Shown here in pieces: positions 60,775-64,000 of a stretch of 64,000 nt of DNA. The translations under genes were made by a program, and so were the position numbers. Positions within the stretch are counted from its first letter, which is position 1. Each line of letters starts with the position of its first letter. The notes beneath the pieces were generated by a model. The model was not told where the DNA came from, searched no databases, and saw nothing but the letters and a program-made list of their open reading frames with translations. This stretch comes from Paenibacillus tengchongensis (lineage in GTDB: Bacteria; Bacillota; Bacilli; Paenibacillales; Paenibacillaceae): the NCBI RefSeq assembly GCF_008973665.1, contig NZ_WACP01000017.1:90986-154985 (forward strand), in the 5' to 3' direction.

Positions 60775-62496
60775 TTGAGCAGACTACAAAGTCACAGGCG
60801 TTCGAAGAAGCGCGGCAGCCGTTTTCGCCGTTTTGTATTGTTGGCCGTTATCGCTGCGGCAGTCTATTGGGTTGTATTTTACGTATTGCCGAACCGTTCA
60901 CACATAGATCCGGACTGGGAGGGGCTGAAGCAGCCGATTTTTGTTCAGGGAGAACTCACCGGCTATTCGGCTTCGGGAACCGGAGACAACCTTCTGCTGC
61001 CGTTGCCGCTGCTGCAGGAGCATGTGGATGAGTCCATCCGTTACGAAGAAGAGACAAAGTCAGTGATCTTGACCACGGCCAGCGAGCTGCTATATATGCA
61101 GGAGAACACGACGGAAGCAAGCCTTAATAACCAGCCGCTTCAACTGCGTCTCGCGCCCGAAGAGCAGGAAGGGGTTACTTATCTGCCTGCGGATACGCTG
61201 AGGGAGCTGTACGGGTTCGAGATTCAGGAGGATACGGCTACCGGCGCTGTCTTGCTTATGAAAGCGGGCGAAAGCGTTCCTCTCGGCAAGGTTAAGGGCG
61301 ATGAAGGAGAACGGACGCGTGCCTTGCGTAACGAACCTACCATTCATGCGCCGATTGTCGCTGATATGCCGCCGGGAGAGGTCGTGAGCATCTGGAAATC
61401 GGAGCTTGAGGACTGGCTGTATGTGCAGATGGACAGCGGGTACACCGGATATGTTAAAGCTGGTGACATTCTATCGGCCGGCCAGAAGACAGTCGAGCCC
61501 CCGAAGAGTGAACCGACGAGGGCGGAGAGAAGCTGGAAGGGCAAGCCCGTCAATATGTTCTGGGAGGCTGTATATGAGCGTAAGCCTGATCCTTCCACGT
61601 TCGGAGAGCTGCCGGGGGTTAATGTCACCAGCCCGACCTGGTTCAGTATTATCGATACGGATGGAAATGTACGTGCAAAAGCGGACAATGCCTATGTGGA
61701 TTGGGCTCATCAGCGGGGGATGGAAGTCTGGGGGCTGCTGAGCAACAGCTTTGAGGCGGATCTTACAACGGAGGCCCTCTCTACCTATGACAGACGTATC
61801 AATACGATTGCACAGATGCTGGAATATGCCGATCTTTATGATTTGGATGGTATTAATATTGACTTCGAGAATGTCTACACCAAAGACGGTCCGAATGTGA
61901 CGCAGTTTATGCGGGAGCTTAAGCCGATGGCCCAGGCCAAGAATTTGATCGTTTCCATTGATGTCACTCCGAAGTCAAACAGTGAAATGTGGTCGTTGTT
62001 TCTGGACCGGAGGGCTCTGGGTGAGGTAGTGGATTTTATGATGGTAATGGCTTATGACGAGCACTGGGCATCTAGTCCGACTGCCGGCTCGGTGGCTTCG
62101 CTGCCTTGGGTGGAGGCCTCCATCAGCAAAATTATAGAAGAGGACGATGTGCCTGCCGAGAAGCTGATCCTAGGCGTGCCCCTCTATACCCGAATCTGGT
62201 CGGAAACGACGGAGAACGGAAAGACTAAAGTAAGCTCTAAAGCTGTCAGTATGAATGCGGTACAGGAAATCATTGCTGACAAGAAGTTAACCCCCAAGCT
62301 TGACGCAACTGCGGGGCAGCATTATGTCGAGTACAAAGAGGATGGTGTTCTGCGCAAAATTTGGATTGAGGACAAGCTGTCCCTGGACGCAAGAGTGGCG
62401 CTTGCCAAGGAATATAGTTTAGGCGGCGTAGCTGCGTGGAACCGCAGCTTTGGCAATCAGGAAGCCTGGGAAGCTTTGCAAAATATTATACAATAG
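60775..62496 (+). CDS. GH18 domain protein with membrane anchor and SH3 domain
   Basis: 573 aa. A basic N-terminus and one membrane span (FVLLAVIAAAVYWVVFYVL) anchor the protein outside the cell. A copper-amine-oxidase-N-like domain (about 50-150), an SH3-like domain (RNEPTIHAPIVADMPPGEVV) and a GH18 barrel follow; the catalytic motif is DGINIDFE. Such spore- or wall-linked GH18 proteins (YaaH/YvbX type) act on peptidoglycan sugars. I start at the TTG at 60775, preceded by TTGGAGG at 8 bases; the frame to 60694 would add a second hydrophobic stretch. Confidence 0.88.
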   Translation: MSRLQSHRRSKKRGSRFRRFVLLAVIAAAVYWVVFYVLPNRSHIDPDWEGLKQPIFVQGELTGYSASGTGDNLLLPLPLLQEHVDESIRYEEETKSVILTTASELLYMQENTTEASLNNQPLQLRLAPEEQEGVTYLPADTLRELYGFEIQEDTATGAVLLMKAGESVPLGKVKGDEGERTRALRNEPTIHAPIVADMPPGEVVSIWKSELEDWLYVQMDSGYTGYVKAGDILSAGQKTVEPPKSEPTRAERSWKGKPVNMFWEAVYERKPDPSTFGELPGVNVTSPTWFSIIDTDGNVRAKADNAYVDWAHQRGMEVWGLLSNSFEADLTTEALSTYDRRINTIAQMLEYADLYDLDGINIDFENVYTKDGPNVTQFMRELKPMAQAKNLIVSIDVTPKSNSEMWSLFLDRRALGEVVDFMMVMAYDEHWASSPTAGSVASLPWVEASISKIIEEDDVPAEKLILGVPLYTRIWSETTENGKTKVSSKAVSMNAVQEIIADKKLTPKLDATAGQHYVEYKEDGVLRKIWIEDKLSLDARVALAKEYSLGGVAAWNRSFGNQEAWEALQNIIQ

Positions 62497-62500
62497 CCAT

Positions 62501-62536
62501 AAATGAAAGAGGCTCCTGACGGAGTCTCTTTCATTT
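62501..62536 (+). terminator. GH18 gene terminator
   Basis: AAATGAAAGAG-GCTCC and GGAGT-CTCTTTCATTT form a 16-bp stem around TGAC. The following 220 bp to ygxA show no other clear feature. Confidence 0.82.
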
Positions 62537-62758
62537 ATGTTCAGAGAACTTTCAGTGCCGTCCGGGATAATGGCTTGAGGAATTACCCCGGCGTTATTTT
62601 GTTATCAAAGCGCGCCGGGTTAGGTGGGCTTTAACTCCCATTAAAAAATATAGTTCGCTTGTCCAGAAGGAACTGTCATTCATGCGTAGAATATTTGTAA
62701 TTAAGAATTTTAGGGAATACTGTAGGGACGCAAATCGCCAAATTTGATGGAGGGAAGT

Positions 62759-63634
62759 ATGGAACTGTCCAATTTGACCCTGATGAGCGGAGAGACGTTT
62801 GATGAAAATGTGCTGGGTGCCGTAGCTGTGCGTCAGCAAGGCAATGCTCCTTTTCAAAGCGCGCTTCTTCACGATTTTGATGTGGTGGTATTGATGCTGC
62901 ATGAGGAACAAGAGCAGGCACGCATCATCACTCATACGATAGCCGGCGAGAGACGTACACAGACTGTCCATGTGCGCATGTCTGAGCTGGAGAAGGCGGT
63001 TATGGCCGGAGACAACAACGAGTTACTTACCAGCCTGGTGGCCGGTGATGTGATTTGGGACCCCCAAGGCATACTGGCGGGAATGCGCCAGGAAATTATT
63101 GAGTTTCAAGGACCTCTCAAAGAACGGATCTTGTTTATAGAGTATGCCCGCTTTTTGCATATGTATGTGAAGTCCAGACGCTATCTGGAAGTGGGCTGTA
63201 TTATGGACTCATACAATTGCGTACTTATGGCGTTGTACCATTGGGCTAGAATCGAAGTCGGAGAGGCCGGATATTTTCCCGATCCCGCCGTTTGGGAACA
63301 AGTCAAGAGCATGAATTCTCCGGTGCATAAGCTTTATGAAGAATTGACTGTCAGCACCGAGACTCTGGAACAGCGGGTGGAACTCATTATGCTGGCATGT
63401 GAGTTTGCACTGATGTCCAAGTTATCGGACTGCTGTTCTTTGCTGCTGGGCATTCTGCGGAGCCGCAAAACTTCGTGGAGCATCGGTGAACTGCTGCAGC
63501 ACCCTGCATTGAGACCTCTGGAAGCGGAGTTGCCGCTGGTGTTACGCAAGCTGGTATCGCGTTCAATGGTTAGGGAGATTACTTCATGGGCCGATGATCT
63601 CGGCGACGGCCATGCAGTTCGGTATACAGTGTAA
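62759..63634 (+). CDS. ygxA: Nucleotidyltransferase-like protein YgxA
   Basis: 291 aa, matching the YgxA family by length, by context (directly before an rRNA operon and near perR, as in B. subtilis) and by its nucleotidyltransferase-like N-terminal half (LLHDFDVVVLMLHEE, probable substrate acidic pair) with a helical C-terminal half. Function unknown. The ATG at 62759 follows GGAGGG; the earlier TTG/ATG at 62744 and 62747 would start inside the ribosome site. Confidence 0.82.
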   Translation: MELSNLTLMSGETFDENVLGAVAVRQQGNAPFQSALLHDFDVVVLMLHEEQEQARIITHTIAGERRTQTVHVRMSELEKAVMAGDNNELLTSLVAGDVIWDPQGILAGMRQEIIEFQGPLKERILFIEYARFLHMYVKSRRYLEVGCIMDSYNCVLMALYHWARIEVGEAGYFPDPAVWEQVKSMNSPVHKLYEELTVSTETLEQRVELIMLACEFALMSKLSDCCSLLLGILRSRKTSWSIGELLQHPALRPLEAELPLVLRKLVSRSMVREITSWADDLGDGHAVRYTV

Positions 63635-63649
63635 CAAATATTGAAATTG

Positions 63650-63677
63650 GAGAGAGGCGTGGACTCTCTTTTTTTAT
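63650..63677 (+). terminator. ygxA terminator
   Basis: AGAGAG and CTCTCT (7-base loop) followed by seven T. Confidence 0.82.
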
Positions 63678-63720
63678 TTGTCCCGATGGGGAGCGGACAG
63701 CAACAATCCAATATTTGTTG

Positions 63721-63750
63721 TTGACTCTAATGTTATTGCTGTGTTAAATT
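63721..63750 (+). promoter_or_regulatory. rRNA operon promoter P1
   Basis: TTGACT (63721-63726), 18-bp spacer, TAAATT (63745-63750). First of two tandem promoters before the rRNA leader. Confidence 0.65.
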
Positions 63751-63828
63751 ATAACTCGTCCCTCCGGTACGGAGAACTGCTGAGAAGCAGCCGGGAATCA
63801 GCCCTAAAAAAGAAATTTAAAAAAAGGG

Positions 63829-63858
63829 TTGACTAAAATGAGGGTAACATGATATATT
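63829..63858 (+). promoter_or_regulatory. rRNA operon promoter P2
   Basis: TTGACT (63829-63834), 18-bp spacer, TATATT (63853-63858), within very A-rich DNA as usual for strong rRNA promoters. Confidence 0.72.
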
Positions 63859-63865
63859 ATAAAAG

Positions 63866-64000
63866 TCGCCGCTGACAAACGGCGGTGAAGAAAAAGAGAC
63901 ATTGATCTTTGAAAACTGAACAACGAGTGAGTATCGGAATTCACCTTATTGGTTTCAATAAAGTGATTCCACAAATGAGAATTTATTCTCGTCAGTTTCA
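63866..64000 (+). ncRNA. rRNA operon leader (5' of 16S rRNA)
   Basis: The leader carries an antitermination box A-like segment TGATCTTTGAAAA (63903-63915) in the context GAAAACTGAACAACGAGTGA, characteristic of pre-16S leaders of Paenibacillus and relatives. A short stem CCGCTGAC-AAACGGCGG lies just before it. The mature 16S gene is not in the window. Confidence 0.82.

Overview
The window looks like a chromosomal segment of a Paenibacillus-type bacterium (Bacillota, spore former). The evidence is consistent purine-rich Shine-Dalgarno sites, frequent GTG/TTG starts, a spore protease (YyaC), PerR-YgxA-rRNA operon synteny as in Bacillus, a YesMN/LplB/YtcP-type sugar import cluster, and Paenibacillus-like small families (DUF1128, DUF6483, DUF5665). 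No phage, IS element, CRISPR array or tRNA gene is visible.

Region 1 (1-13914) is a hemicellulose-sugar locus: xylA, xylB, an AraC-type response regulator with its membrane kinase, two oligosaccharide ABC permeases, a lipoprotein binding protein and an intracellular GH95 alpha-L-fucosidase. Catabolite-response (cre) sites lie at xylA, across the first permease start and inside the binding-protein promoter, with imperfect ones in a 66-bp tandem duplication upstream of xylB. The gene set suggests import and cytoplasmic trimming of fucosylated, xylose-containing oligosaccharides.

Region 2 (14166-24748) is mixed housekeeping: a secreted transglutaminase-like protein, a lysine permease behind a clear lysine riboswitch, a CvfC/YpgR-type HEAT protein, an MBL-fold hydrolase, an ABC-F ATPase whose second Walker A is degenerate, a CDF metal exporter and an SH3-NlpC/P60 wall hydrolase.

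Region 3 (25056-37458) is a general stress island. Small stress-type proteins (DUF1328, DUF948, GSP17M, DUF5665, YtxH) flank a complete SigB control system: REC-PP2C phosphatase (RsbY-like), a 1223-aa hybrid kinase with three receivers (RsbK-like), a CheR methyltransferase (RsbM-like), a second REC-kinase-REC protein, then rsbV-rsbW-sigB. At least four promoters of the form G(T/C)TT(C/A)(A/G)-N14/15-GGGTA(A/T) lie upstream of MBL, DUF948, GSP17M and rsbV, so a local SigB regulon can be read from the DNA. A run of ten G in the phosphatase gene could switch this system by slippage.

Region 4 (37738-53419) holds a neopullulanase-type alpha-glycosidase with a leader terminator, pirin, YyaC, an alpha/beta hydrolase, an ArsR-MFS pair, a DUF6483/PhzF/methyltransferase run, a very GC-rich O-antigen-ligase-like membrane protein, a DedA/thioredoxin-like/MBL run, and a SigY-type ECF operon (sigY-yxlC-yxlD).

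Region 5 (53645-64000) holds gatCAB, a GNAT acetyltransferase, a DUF4097 membrane protein, perR, a GH18 protein, ygxA and finally tandem promoters and the leader of an rRNA operon whose 16S gene starts beyond the window. Most gaps hold strong hairpin terminators. Two families of short dispersed repeats occur in intergenic DNA.
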